DNA of 64,000 nucleotides from Candidatus Gastranaerophilales bacterium (GCA_944325885.1 CALVBT010000003.1:228251-292250); one strand, 5' to 3'. Shown: positions 26,042 through 35,117, counted from the stretch's first letter. Notes: generated from the sequence alone by a model not told the origin. A program made the numbers and translations.

Positions 26042-26067
26042 GCGTCGATTGCATACACAATCGACGC
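26042..26067 (-). terminator. Hairpin downstream of flagellin, probable terminator
   Basis: A perfect 10-bp stem GCGTCGATTG/CAATCGACGC with a 6-base loop lies about 100 bases past the flagellin stop. On the minus strand it is followed by CTCTCTAGTTTTTGAGGC, a modest T run. The rest of 25931-26169 holds no gene that I can support. Confidence 0.5.
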
Positions 26068-26169
26068 TAGAGAGACATTGAGTCTTTTTATACGTAAACT
26101 AATATATAGTTAGGGTATATATATTTGTCCTTCTTTCACAGAACGCTTATTTGTATCAGCTCAGGGGTA

Positions 26170-27015
26170 CTATTGGCCAAGGAGCTGTAAAGCGATAGAA
26201 GGAATGTTGTTAGCCTGTGACAACATCGCTGCAGAAGTTTGTTGCAGTACCTGATATTTAACCATGTTGGCACTTTCTTCCGCCATATCACAGTCCATAA
26301 TTTGTGACTTAGACTGTTCGTAGTTTTCGTTCATAACAGTCAGGTTGTTAGCTGCTGATTGAAGTCTGTTCTGATAAGCACCTAACATAGATCTGTTTTC
26401 AGAAATCAAGTTAATAGCTTCATCAAGCTTAGCAATATAAGCTCTGATTTCATCACCGGTTGATGTACCATTCAACGTAGACTCAACACCAAGAGCAGAA
26501 ACGTTCATATCAGTCAATGCTCCCGTGATATCAATAGAGTTGTTTGGGGTATCAGAACCGCAGCCTGATTGCAAAGTTACTGCTTTTTGTATCTCACCAT
26601 TACTTAAATTTAGACCGTTAAAGATAGTTGTATTTGCAATAACGTCGATGTCTTCAAGTCTTTGGTCAACTTCGTTGAACAGTGTTTGCTGCTGGTCTTC
26701 GCTGTAAACTCCGTTTGCTGCTTGAATACACAACTCACGAATTCTCTGTAAATCCTCTGTAACACCTGACATACCACCTTCTGCGATGTACATCATGTTC
26801 AAACCGTCTTGAATGTTCAATAAGGCTCTTTTGTTACCTCTGATTTGTGTATCCAATCCCTGGGCTACACAAAGACCTGCAGCGTCATCACCTGCCTGGT
26901 TAACTCTGTAACCGGTTGATAACCTTTTGATTGCACTTTGCAATCCGCTACTAGCTGTGTTCAAGCTTCTCTGCGCAATCAAAGAGTTAATGTTTGTGTT
27001 TACGAATAAACTCAT
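26170..27015 (-). CDS. fliC: Flagellin
   Basis: 281 aa, a short flagellin with D0/D1 domains and almost no variable centre. The N-terminus (NTNINSLIAQRSLNTASSGL, then RLSTGYRVNQAGDDAAGLCV) and C-terminus (SQIMDCDMAEESANMVKY, ending IPSIALQLLGQ) are canonical. It is exported by the flagellar type III system and polymerises into the filament. No other flagellar structural gene is in the window. A sigma-28-type promoter precedes it. Cysteine residues (Cys48, several more) are unusual for a flagellin. The ribosome site is a weak purine-rich GAGAGAAAGAGAGAAAG. Confidence 0.95.
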   Translation of the reverse strand: MSLFVNTNINSLIAQRSLNTASSGLQSAIKRLSTGYRVNQAGDDAAGLCVAQGLDTQIRGNKRALLNIQDGLNMMYIAEGGMSGVTEDLQRIRELCIQAANGVYSEDQQQTLFNEVDQRLEDIDVIANTTIFNGLNLSNGEIQKAVTLQSGCGSDTPNNSIDITGALTDMNVSALGVESTLNGTSTGDEIRAYIAKLDEAINLISENRSMLGAYQNRLQSAANNLTVMNENYEQSKSQIMDCDMAEESANMVKYQVLQQTSAAMLSQANNIPSIALQLLGQ

Positions 27016-27061
27016 GTCTTTCTCTCTTTCTCTCGTTATACTAACTCTGTGAACATTTCAT

Positions 27062-27089
27062 ATATCGAACAAGAGAGTTTACGACTTTA
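27062..27089 (-). promoter_or_regulatory. Sigma-28-type promoter of flagellin
   Basis: On the minus strand TAAAGTCG (27089-27082), 12 bases, TTCGATAT (27069-27062). This is the known regulatory class for flagellin. It serves here as the reference for the other three sites. Confidence 0.75.
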
Positions 27090-27217
27090 GTATAATTTTT
27101 TACAAATTTCCAAGAAAAATACACCGCAAACGCTTGTTATTATTTGTTTTAACTGCTATTATACTTAAGTATAACAAATCCACCAAACGGTGTAGACGAC
27201 AACGGGGAATTCCTTTA

Positions 27218-27958
27218 ATGCCGCATTTTTTCATCTCATCTAACAGCGTAAACAAAGATATAATAACAGTTTCGGACAAAGAAAATTTTCACCATATTGT
27301 CAGAGTTTTAAGGGCAAAAATCGGTGAAACGCTTCTGCTTGTTGACGAAAACGGCACAAGCTACAAAACGGTAATAGAAAATATCGACTCAAATGCAATT
27401 ACAACTAAAGTTGTACAAACCGAAAAATCCAATCACAGACTAAATCTCAGCCTTTATCTTGTACAAAGTGTGTTAAAAACAGATGCTCAGAATTTTGTCA
27501 TGCAAAAAGCAACCGAACTCGGAGTCAAAGGAATAATCCCCATTGCTACGGACAACTGTGTAATAAAGCCCTCTGTCATCGATTCTAAAGCAGAAAAATG
27601 GCAAAAAATAGCAAACGAAGCCGCAAAACAGTGTGAAAGGACAGATTTTCCCGTTGTCATGCCGCGCATGGCGTTTAAGGATTTTCTTGAGGACAAAAGT
27701 TTTGATATAAAAATAGCATGCGTTGAAAGAGAACAAAAAGAAACGCTAAAAGCATGCCTGAAGAATCTAAAATACACCCCCGAAACCAAAATTGCTGTTA
27801 TAATAGGACCTGAAGGCGGTTTTAGTGCCGCAGAGCTAAAACAGCTAAAAGAACATGACGAAATATACAAAGTCAGCCTCGGGAATCTTATTTTGAGAGC
27901 AGAAACAGCTGTAATTTGTGCAATTTCAAATATAATTTACGAACTGGAAAATGATTAA
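27218..27958 (+). CDS. rsmE: 16S rRNA (uracil-1498-N3)-methyltransferase
   Basis: 246 aa from ATG 27218 (MPHFFISSNSV). N-terminal PUA-like barrel (HHIVRVLRAKIGE, LLLVDENGTSY), then a SPOUT fold with QKATELGVKGIIPIATDNCV, AAKQCERTDFPVVMP, IIGPEGGFSAAEL and SLGNLILRAETAV forming the knot that binds SAM. The reading frame continues 28 codons upstream, but family length favours the internal ATG. It overlaps the next gene by 8 bases. Confidence 0.93.
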   Translation: MPHFFISSNSVNKDIITVSDKENFHHIVRVLRAKIGETLLLVDENGTSYKTVIENIDSNAITTKVVQTEKSNHRLNLSLYLVQSVLKTDAQNFVMQKATELGVKGIIPIATDNCVIKPSVIDSKAEKWQKIANEAAKQCERTDFPVVMPRMAFKDFLEDKSFDIKIACVEREQKETLKACLKNLKYTPETKIAVIIGPEGGFSAAELKQLKEHDEIYKVSLGNLILRAETAVICAISNIIYELEND

Positions 27959-29360
27959 ACAAAAAATCAACAACAATGAAACAATCCGCATAATCAGACC
28001 GTTTTTTACAAAAAAAAATGAGCCTGCATATATCGTAGGCGGTTTTTTAAGGGATTGTCTTACAGACACAAACAAAAAATACTCGGATATTGATATTGTC
28101 ACAGAAAAAGGCCATGCCAAAAATCTCTCAGTAGAGCTGTCTGACAGCATAAACGGATACTTTATAGAGCTTGATGATATAAATAAAATTTATCGTGTAG
28201 TTTTCCCTGACAAAATTAACTATGTCGACATAGCAGACTGTACAGGCTCCTGCATAGAAGATGACCTCAAAAGACGTGATTTCACAATAAATGCGCTTGC
28301 TTATGAAATAAAAAATGACACGCTCATTGACGTCGCAGGCTCTGTAGAGGACATAAAAAAACACCTTATAAGGGAAATCTCACCGCAAAATATCCTCGAT
28401 GACCCTATCAGAATTTTAAGGGCTTTCAGGTTCCAAAGCACGCTGGGGTTTGAGTTTTCAGACGATTTAAAACAGATTGTAAAAGAGCATGCCATGCTTT
28501 TAAACAACACCGCAAAAGAGCGCATAAATGTTGAACTGGTAAAACTCTTTGGCGGAAAAAATATAATAAAAACTTTGTATGCCTTAGATGAGGTAAAGCT
28601 TCTCGAGCTGCTGTTTCCACAAGTCACGGAAATAAAAAAGATTCCGCCAAACTCTCATCACCATCTGGATTTGTTTAATCATTCAATAGAAACAGTAAAA
28701 CAGGTGCAATGTTTTTATGACAACGCATGTGATGAGGTAAAAAGCCACCTTGATGAAGAAATTTTTGGAGCCGCAAGCAGACTCTCGTATCTAAAAATCG
28801 GAGCCTTTTTGCACGATGTGGGAAAACCATCTACGTGGCAAATAGAACCCGAAACAGGCCGTCACAGGTTCATTATGCATGACAGTGCAGGTGCAAAAAT
28901 CATAGAACCGACTTTAAAAAATTTAAAATTTTCAAAAAAACAAACCGCCTACATACAAAAAATAATCAAAAACCACATTTATCCTGCAGGGGTAGTGACA
29001 GCAGACGGGGCAAATGAAAAGACCTACCTTCGTTTTTACAGAAAAATGGGTGACGAAGTAATTGATCTCATTGCTGTTGCATACGCCGACAGAATGTCTG
29101 CTCTCGGGCCTGAAATTACGCAAGAAATGATACAAAAGAACATAAACGGGCTAAAAGGACTGCTGGACGGATATTTAAAAGAAAAAAGCAAACTGGCTCC
29201 GCTGCCAAAACTGCTGGACGGAAACGAGATAATGGAAATCCTCAACATTCCAGCATCGCCTGTTCTTGGTGAGATTATAGAAAAATTAAAAGAGGCGCAG
29301 ATTTCTTCTGACGTTAACACAAAAGAAGAAGCAATTGAGTTTATTAAAAATTTAATATAG
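27951..29360 (+). CDS. cca: tRNA nucleotidyltransferase / poly(A) polymerase family protein with HD domain
   Basis: 469 aa. The class II nucleotidyltransferase core has YIVGGFLRDCLTD and SDIDIVTEKG (metal-binding DxD), DDLKRRDFTINALAYE, and DPIRILRAFRFQSTLGF for nucleotide and tRNA binding. The middle carries an HD domain (GAFLHDVGKPSTWQ with HDVGK). It adds CCA to tRNA 3' ends, or one part of CCA if the host has a split pair. The last codons and stop (AATTTAATATAG) coincide with the start of the dispersed repeat core. Confidence 0.9.
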   Translation: MIKQKINNNETIRIIRPFFTKKNEPAYIVGGFLRDCLTDTNKKYSDIDIVTEKGHAKNLSVELSDSINGYFIELDDINKIYRVVFPDKINYVDIADCTGSCIEDDLKRRDFTINALAYEIKNDTLIDVAGSVEDIKKHLIREISPQNILDDPIRILRAFRFQSTLGFEFSDDLKQIVKEHAMLLNNTAKERINVELVKLFGGKNIIKTLYALDEVKLLELLFPQVTEIKKIPPNSHHHLDLFNHSIETVKQVQCFYDNACDEVKSHLDEEIFGAASRLSYLKIGAFLHDVGKPSTWQIEPETGRHRFIMHDSAGAKIIEPTLKNLKFSKKQTAYIQKIIKNHIYPAGVVTADGANEKTYLRFYRKMGDEVIDLIAVAYADRMSALGPEITQEMIQKNINGLKGLLDGYLKEKSKLAPLPKLLDGNEIMEILNIPASPVLGEIIEKLKEAQISSDVNTKEEAIEFIKNLI

Positions 29361-29394
29361 TCACCTGAGCTACAGCCGCAAGCAATACAGCCTG

Positions 29395-29814
29395 CTAGCC
29401 TTTAATCTGAAAAGGACATTTTGTGCAGCGTGCTTTTGGCACAAGAACGAGGTTGTCCTCTAAGTCATACATTTTTGCTATACGGGTAATCAGCTTTGAC
29501 CCGCACACAGGACACTCCAAATCTGCCACATCATTAGCAAGAATTTGATTTTTGATAAACAATGTAGCCTCTGTATCAGGCAAAAGTGACAAATCAGGAT
29601 GTTTTTCGTACTGTTTTATGTCAGCAGGCTTTAGTTTCAATCCGTTAGCCAGTTTCTGACGTATTGTCGAAGCCAAAAACAGCTCCTGACCTGATTCTAT
29701 ATCTTCAATAGTTTTTAAAGGCAGAGCTGACTTTTTAGCCAGCCCTGTCTGTGATAAACCTAGTTTTTCTCTTAATTCCGATACAAATTGCGCAAGAGCC
29801 TTTTGCTGTGTCAT
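29395..29814 (-). CDS. HTH regulator with C-terminal zinc ribbon
   Basis: 139 aa. XRE-type HTH (residues about 8-60: LREKLGLSQTGLAKKSALPL, then TIEDIESGQELF) followed by a zinc-ribbon-like end with Cys pairs in LECPVCGSKL and ARCTKCPF. The target is unknown. It is two bases behind secF, so the operon is secD-secF-HTH. A link to export is only positional. Confidence 0.75.
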   Translation of the reverse strand: MTQQKALAQFVSELREKLGLSQTGLAKKSALPLKTIEDIESGQELFLASTIRQKLANGLKLKPADIKQYEKHPDLSLLPDTEATLFIKNQILANDVADLECPVCGSKLITRIAKMYDLEDNLVLVPKARCTKCPFQIKG

Positions 29815-29816
29815 TG

Positions 29817-30806
29817 TTAAGCTTTAGCTCCTTTTGCATCCTGTTTTTCTCTCCACCAGTCAAGCAGTGTAGAAGCGAAGAAAATACTGGAATATGTACC
29901 GATAGCAATACCGACTATCATTGCAAGTACGAATTCTTTTGTTGTTTCGCCGCCGAACAAATACAATGCGCAAAGTGTAATCAATGTTGTCAAAGAAGTG
30001 TTGATACTTCTTGCAAGAGTCTGGTTTACACTCGCATTGACTATCTCGGGGAAAGATGCCTTTTTGGCAAGGAATCTTGAATTTTCTCTGATTCTGTCAA
30101 AAACAACGATTGTATCGTGGTTTGAAAAACCTATAACAGTAAGCACCGCAGTGATAAACAGTGCGTCTATGTGTACATCAAAGAAAATACCGAGTATTGC
30201 AAAGAATCCAAGTACAAAAAACGCATCGTGCGCTAATGATATCAATGCAATAACAGCATAATCAAGCTGGAATCTAAATGAAAGATAAACAACAATCGCA
30301 AGAAATGCCAGCGCAAGTGCATACATAGAATTTACAAACAACTCTTTACCCAAAGAAGGGCCGATAGAGCTGACCTGCACGAGTTCTGCTTTTGGATAGT
30401 CAGATCTGATTACACTGCCTATCTTTTGCTCAGAAGCTTTGTCATTACTTTTAAAAGCTGTTTTTATTGAAATTACTGTAGAAGGGTCTACTTTTTCCGC
30501 TTTTGAAATCGCGTTATTGGATTTCAAAACCTGAATAACAGGGTTTTCAATACCTGATTTAACAAGTTTATTTCTCAAAACTTCAACTTCGTCATTGGAA
30601 ACGTCTTTTGTCACAGAATACTGTGTAATAGTACCGCCCGTAAAATCAATACCGACTTTTACCGGCAAGTGCTGCGGTGATTTGACCATAAGATAGCCCA
30701 TTGCAACTATCCCCGGAATAATCAACAACAGTGACAGGCCGAACCATACCCATCTATATTTGACGACATCAATCCATTTATGTTGATGCAAAATTGTTTC
30801 ACTCAT
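29817..30806 (-). CDS. secF: Protein translocase subunit SecF
   Basis: 329 aa from ATG 30806, preceded by AAGGAG at 8 bases. First membrane helix (about 20-40), periplasmic part with GIDFTGGTITQYSV, then five helices with SSIGPSLGKELFVNSMYALALA, AVLTVIGFSNHDTIVVFDRIREN and NTSLTTLITLCALYLFGG. SecDF uses the proton gradient to help pull proteins across the membrane. Confidence 0.96.
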   Translation of the reverse strand: MSETILHQHKWIDVVKYRWVWFGLSLLLIIPGIVAMGYLMVKSPQHLPVKVGIDFTGGTITQYSVTKDVSNDEVEVLRNKLVKSGIENPVIQVLKSNNAISKAEKVDPSTVISIKTAFKSNDKASEQKIGSVIRSDYPKAELVQVSSIGPSLGKELFVNSMYALALAFLAIVVYLSFRFQLDYAVIALISLAHDAFFVLGFFAILGIFFDVHIDALFITAVLTVIGFSNHDTIVVFDRIRENSRFLAKKASFPEIVNASVNQTLARSINTSLTTLITLCALYLFGGETTKEFVLAMIVGIAIGTYSSIFFASTLLDWWREKQDAKGAKA

Positions 30807-30848
30807 TATATTTCTCCTTAACAAATTTTTATTATTCGCATTACATTG

Positions 30849-32156
30849 TTAGTCCAAAATTCCGAATTTTGCCTTTTCTTTCTTTGTTTCGGTAGCTTCG
30901 TATGCTTTGCCGATTTCAGACTGTTTTATACCGAACCAGCCCGGATGTTTCAACTGTCCGGCACCGAACAACAGGTGCATAAAGTTTTTGGTTACTGTGA
31001 TAGCAGTAAACATACTAATCAATACACCTATAATCAATGTAAGAGCAAAACCCTTAATAATGCTTGTTCCTAGGAAGTAAAGGATTACACAGGTAATGAT
31101 TGTTGTCATATTAGAGTCAAAAATAGAAGTAAATGCTCTGTCAAAACCTGCATTGATGGCAGTAAACAGTGTTCTGCCGGCTTTCAATTCTTCTTTTGTT
31201 CTTTCAAAAATAAGAATGTTGGCATCAACCGCCATACCGATACTCAGGATAAAACCTGCAATACCAGCCAGTGTCAGTGTAACAGGTACAATCTTGAACA
31301 CTGCAAAAACCAGAATAGAATAAATAATCAAAGCCACGTCAGCAATTGCACCGGGCAAGCGATAATATAAAAGCATAAATATCATAACAAGTCCGATACC
31401 GACAAAACCTGCTGTTTTACTTTTCTGGATACTGTCAGCACCCAATGTCGGGCCTACAAGGCTTTCTTCAATGATTTTAGCCGGAACAGGCAATGCGCCT
31501 GCGTTGAGCAGGTCTACCATTTTTTTAGCTTCTTCATAAGCAAAACCTGAGTCACCGCCTGAGATTTGAGCATGTCCGCCGAGGATAGGCTCCTGTATAA
31601 CAGGTGCTGACTGGAGTTCGCCGTTAAAGAAGATTGCCATCGGTTTGCCTACGAGTTCCTGTGTAAGTTTGCCGAATTTTTTTGTACCTTTATCATTAAA
31701 TTCTAATGAAACAACCCACTGTCCGCCGGGGTTTGTAGAAATTAATGCCTTTCTGACATCTTTACCTGTCAAACCTGTAGATGCCCAGCCTGTAGCTCCA
31801 TACTGGCCGTCCAACGGTTTTTTGAATTCAAGCTCTGCTGTTTCACCCAAAAATTCTTTTGCTTTTGCCGGATCAGAAATATTAGGAATTTCTACCAGCA
31901 ATCTTTTTTCTCCTGCCTGCTGAACAACAGTTTCTGCAACACCGAGAGCGTTTACTCTGTTTTCGATAGCAAATTGCAAACTGCTCATCATATCAGGTGT
32001 AATCTTTGCAATTGTGTCTGTTGTCTGTGCTTCAAGAACAATTCTCGAACCGCCTACAAGGTCCAAACCCAGTTTTGTAGGCTTTTTGATGATTACAACA
32101 ACTGCTACGATAACAAGCAGGATAATCATCCAAAACATTAATTTCTTGTTTTTCAT
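30849..32156 (-). CDS. secD: Protein translocase subunit SecD
   Basis: 435 aa. Signal-anchor helix (about 7-25), GLDLVGGSRIVLEAQ, periplasmic P1 domain, then membrane helices with VGPTLGADSIQKSKTAGFVG, GFILSIGMAVDANILIFERTKEEL and FDSNMTTIITCVILYFLGT. The large P1 subdomain is shorter than in E. coli, as in many non-proteobacteria. secF follows after 42 bases. Confidence 0.96.
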   Translation of the reverse strand: MKNKKLMFWMIILLVIVAVVVIIKKPTKLGLDLVGGSRIVLEAQTTDTIAKITPDMMSSLQFAIENRVNALGVAETVVQQAGEKRLLVEIPNISDPAKAKEFLGETAELEFKKPLDGQYGATGWASTGLTGKDVRKALISTNPGGQWVVSLEFNDKGTKKFGKLTQELVGKPMAIFFNGELQSAPVIQEPILGGHAQISGGDSGFAYEEAKKMVDLLNAGALPVPAKIIEESLVGPTLGADSIQKSKTAGFVGIGLVMIFMLLYYRLPGAIADVALIIYSILVFAVFKIVPVTLTLAGIAGFILSIGMAVDANILIFERTKEELKAGRTLFTAINAGFDRAFTSIFDSNMTTIITCVILYFLGTSIIKGFALTLIIGVLISMFTAITVTKNFMHLLFGAGQLKHPGWFGIKQSEIGKAYEATETKKEKAKFGILD

Positions 32157-32298
32157 TTTTTTGCCTCTCTATACCCCTTAAGATAATAATTAGTCAAATT
32201 TACAGCATTATTGTAACAAAAAAACAACTCTTAATGTAAAAAAAATCATAAATAACCCGCCTGTATATTAACCTTTGTAACAATATAGAGGTTTTTTC

Positions 32299-32325
32299 TA
32301 AAACTAATCTCTAATATGCCGATAT
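32299..32325 (+). promoter_or_regulatory. Sigma-28-type promoter before the calpain-like protease gene
   Basis: TAAA (32299-32302), 15 bases, GCCGATAT (32318-32325). The -10 element is the perfect consensus; the -35 continues ACT instead of GTTT, and the spacing is one base shorter than at the other three sites. Confidence 0.55.
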
Positions 32326-32346
32326 ACAAAACAAGGAAGGCTGTAT

Positions 32347-33654
32347 ATGAAAATACCGGATATTGGAAAGACTATTTTTCATAACAACAATAAAAACTCT
32401 GTACCAATAGAGCCAAACGAGGGTTCGGAAAAATTTTTTGATGCAAAATTTAATGACATGGAAGGTCTTGAACTGGAAAAATCAGACACAACTCCGCCTC
32501 AAGACAAAGTCACTGTATCAACTACAGAAAACAGCCGCAGCATAACCAAAACAAAATATATTGGAGAAGAGCCTGTAGAATCCACGGAAACACGAAAAAA
32601 CGGAACGATAAAATCCACCACAAAACAGCTTGAAAACGGGGATTTTGAAGTTGTTGTCTACAGAGAAAACGGCAGCGTTTACTCAAAAAGCATTTACAAA
32701 GATTTTTATCAGGTGTTTTTGATGGACGAAGTCCGATACGATGAAGACGGCAACATTGAAAACAAAATATACAGAAACGAAGAAGGCCAGATGGTCAATG
32801 AAGGCTACAAAGACGGCAAAATATACCTAAAAGACCAAACAGACGGGATGAGCGTAACCCGGCTGGAAGAAAGAACAGTCTACAACAAAGACGGGAGTAT
32901 ATACATTCACACAAAATACGCATCTGACGGGAGTATAACAGAATCCAAAAAAAACAAAAGGACTGATGACCCCGATTATGACAAGTTCTACAAAGAAAAC
33001 CTTGACGGTGATTTTGATGACGGGTTTGTTCAAGGTATGTCAGGCAGCTGCTATTTTGTCAGCACAATACAGAGCCTTTTGAACACTGAAAAAGGCCGTG
33101 AAGTTCTAAAAAACAGCATAGATTATGACAAAGAGAAAGGGCTTGTGACAATAAAATTTTTAGGTGCAGAAAAAGAATACACTTTTAGTGAACAAGAAAT
33201 TCAAGAAGCAACAGGCAGACTGAGTTCCGGTGATCCTGATTTTGCTGCACTTTCGTTAGGTTATGAAAAATACAGAGCAGAAGCGCAAGGCAAAGTCATT
33301 GACGGCGGCTTTCCCACTGAGGTTATGAAAGCTCTTACAGGGGATGAAGGCACATCAAACATAATATTCGGGGTTGCTATGCCTATAGACAAAAAAATGC
33401 TGGACACAATGGCAAAAAATCTCCTTACAGGAAACCATGCCATGGTGGTTAACACAGTAGAAAGCTCTGTGGATACAGAATTTTCAAAAGAAGATAAAGC
33501 TCTCGGACTGGAAAATTCCCACGCATATTCGCTCAAAGACATTGATGATGATTTTGTTTATGTAACGAACCCGAGTACACAAAAGACAATAAAGCTTAGC
33601 AGAGAAAAATTCCTCAAGTCGTTTATAACGTTTGCTGATTTAGAGTTGAAATAG
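32347..33654 (+). CDS. Calpain-like (family C2) cysteine protease
   Basis: 435 aa. The C-terminal half has the calpain catalytic layout: Gln229 and Cys235 in VQGMSGSCYFVSTIQSLL, His392 in LENSHAYSLKDID and Asn408 in FVYVTNPSTQ. The N-terminal 200 residues are polar, with repeated short YN/YxxDG units (YDEDGNIENKIYRNEEG, YNKDGSIYIHTKYASDGSIT) resembling toxin-type or surface beta repeats. There is no signal peptide and no membrane helix. The Cys-protease role is predicted from residues only. AAGGAAGG precedes the ATG by about 6 bases. The sigma-28-type promoter suggests co-expression with flagella. Confidence 0.72.
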   Translation: MKIPDIGKTIFHNNNKNSVPIEPNEGSEKFFDAKFNDMEGLELEKSDTTPPQDKVTVSTTENSRSITKTKYIGEEPVESTETRKNGTIKSTTKQLENGDFEVVVYRENGSVYSKSIYKDFYQVFLMDEVRYDEDGNIENKIYRNEEGQMVNEGYKDGKIYLKDQTDGMSVTRLEERTVYNKDGSIYIHTKYASDGSITESKKNKRTDDPDYDKFYKENLDGDFDDGFVQGMSGSCYFVSTIQSLLNTEKGREVLKNSIDYDKEKGLVTIKFLGAEKEYTFSEQEIQEATGRLSSGDPDFAALSLGYEKYRAEAQGKVIDGGFPTEVMKALTGDEGTSNIIFGVAMPIDKKMLDTMAKNLLTGNHAMVVNTVESSVDTEFSKEDKALGLENSHAYSLKDIDDDFVYVTNPSTQKTIKLSREKFLKSFITFADLELK

Positions 33655-33714
33655 GGGTTTTGAGAATGTTTGTTATGTAAGAATAAAAAATATATTATTT
33701 ATCTAAACGGGGGT

Positions 33715-33735
33715 AATAGGGGGTATCCCCCTATT
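33715..33735. repeat. GC-rich hairpin in an intergenic island
   Basis: A perfect 9-bp stem AATAGGGGG/CCCCCTATT with a 3-base loop. No T run follows, so it is not an obvious terminator. The 707-base gap 33655-34361 holds only hairpins and repeats and no gene that I can support. Confidence 0.55.
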
Positions 33736-33751
33736 GGGCGAAGCTCTTTTG

Positions 33752-33897
33752 ATTTAGCGTGTTTTTCTTTTTTCATCGCAACAAAAAGAAAAAATGAACA
33801 AATAAAAAAGATAAATGTTTTTTCTTACGTTCATTTTCTTTCTTTTTTGCGATAAAAAGAAAGAAAACGAACCAAAAGAAAGAAAAGAACGCTAAAT
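33752..33897. repeat. Large imperfect palindrome (146 bp)
   Basis: The outer arms are ATTTAGCGT (33752-33760) and ACGCTAAAT (33889-33897). An inner pair of about 25 bp (33775-33799 with 33829-33853) shares ATCGCAA and AAATGAAC with few mismatches. The rest is purine tracts against pyrimidine tracts. Confidence 0.6.
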
Positions 33898-33901
33898 AAT
33901 A

Positions 33902-33977
33902 AAACACAGTAAATTTTTAGAACGAATTTTGCATCCACAAGGTCTGTCAAAATTCATTCTAAAAACAAACTGTGTTT
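33902..33977. repeat. 30-bp inverted repeat with 16-base loop
   Basis: Arms 33902-33931 and 33948-33977 share AAACACAGT and a second block of the TTTTTAGAAYGAATTTTG type, with about four mismatches. It directly follows the larger palindrome. Confidence 0.65.
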
Positions 33978-34052
33978 AGTCAAAGTTACAACGGCAGAGC
34001 CGTAAGACACTTCGTGTGCAGCTTCGCTGCAAAATAATTATTTGTATTTATG

Positions 34053-34268
34053 TACAGTGAAATTTGATTTTGAAACCTTTTACGAAGCTTTGTACAACAA
34101 CTTATCAAAACATCTGCAGGGCGAGTGTGTCTGAGGGCTGGGTAATTATAACAAACACTTTTTATTTTTGTTAGAAAATCTATTTTGACAGCCCGAGTTG
34201 CGAGCCTTGAGTTTTGATTAGTTGATGTAGAAGCGTAGTATCAGGTTGAAAAATTAAATTCCACTGCA
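34053..34268. repeat. Dispersed 216-bp element (module B), copy 2
   Basis: Same length as 10994-11209 and nearly identical throughout, with scattered single-base changes and a one-base shift in a T tract. Right flank 34297-34314 is the TTTTAACAATTATCTGTA end of module A, and the left flank has a degenerate form of it (AATAATTATTTGTA at 34033-34046). So A and B are associated in both places. Confidence 0.75.
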
Positions 34269-34361
34269 GAATCTAAGAATTAAGCAGCAGGTCTGATTTT
34301 AACAATTATCTGTATTAAACAAAAACAAAATAAAAAACTACAAAAAATACATTCCAAACAA

Positions 34362-35117
34362 TTAACCTCTGGAGGAAATATACAGAACAATAGACCCTGC
34401 GCTGCTGAGATTCAACGATTCTGCCTTGTTTGTCATAGGTATTGTTGTCTTTATATCAGCGCACTCAACAGCCTCATCGCTCAACCCGTCAGCTTCTGAA
34501 CCCAGCATAATCACAAATGGAGAAGAAAAATCTATTGACTCGGGATTGACAATATCTCCATGATTTACAACAGTTGCAACAAATTTTGACTCTTTAAAAA
34601 TCTCTCTTGCCTTTTGCAGCTGCATCTTCACTATCGGAATCTTAAAAAGGCAGCCAACAGTAGAGCGGACAACTTTTGGATTATAAATATCCACTGTTTC
34701 TCCGCACAAAACAACAGCCCCGATGCCAAAAGCACAGGCAGACCGTATCAAAGTACCCAAATTGCCTGCATCTTTTACATTTTCTATTAAAAGGACTCTT
34801 TTTTCTGCCTTAATATCCTCTGCGCAATAGTCTTTTTGCACTGCAACGGCAACTGCTTCCGGCACGCTGTCAGTTGTAGAAATCTTTTTCAAAACCGCAT
34901 CATTAACAAGCACGGTTTTATCCTCTAAAAACTTAAACTTTTCAAGATATTTTTCGGTCACATAAAGAGTTTTTATCTCTACACCGGAATTATAAGCTTC
35001 AAAAACAGGCTTGTATCCCTCGAGCAAAAAAAGCCCAGTTTCTGTCCTGTGTTTTTTTTGCTGAAGCTTGACAGTTTCTTTTATCTTTTCATTATTCACA
35101 CTGGTAATTTCTAACAT
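34362..35117 (-). CDS. TrmH/SpoU-family RNA 2'-O-methyltransferase
   Basis: 251 aa from ATG 35117, which overlaps the stop of the upstream peptidase gene by 7 bases. N-terminal L30e-like substrate-binding part (1-95), then the SPOUT knot with motif 1 ENVKDAGNLGTLIRSACAFG, motif 2 VIMLGSEADGLSDE and motif 3 IPMTNKAESLNLSSAGSIVLY. The target is probably a ribosomal or transfer RNA ribose; the exact site is not predictable. Confidence 0.9.
   Translation of the reverse strand: MLEITSVNNEKIKETVKLQQKKHRTETGLFLLEGYKPVFEAYNSGVEIKTLYVTEKYLEKFKFLEDKTVLVNDAVLKKISTTDSVPEAVAVAVQKDYCAEDIKAEKRVLLIENVKDAGNLGTLIRSACAFGIGAVVLCGETVDIYNPKVVRSTVGCLFKIPIVKMQLQKAREIFKESKFVATVVNHGDIVNPESIDFSSPFVIMLGSEADGLSDEAVECADIKTTIPMTNKAESLNLSSAGSIVLYISSRG

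Noticed and set aside
33670-33855. A 61-codon plus-strand reading frame in the palindrome island
   Set aside because: It runs through the hairpin and the inverted repeats, has no ribosome site, and its Phe/Lys-rich translation reflects the purine/pyrimidine arms.
33752-33977. CRISPR array or integration site
   Set aside because: There is no regularly spaced direct repeat, and all the arms are inverted, not direct.
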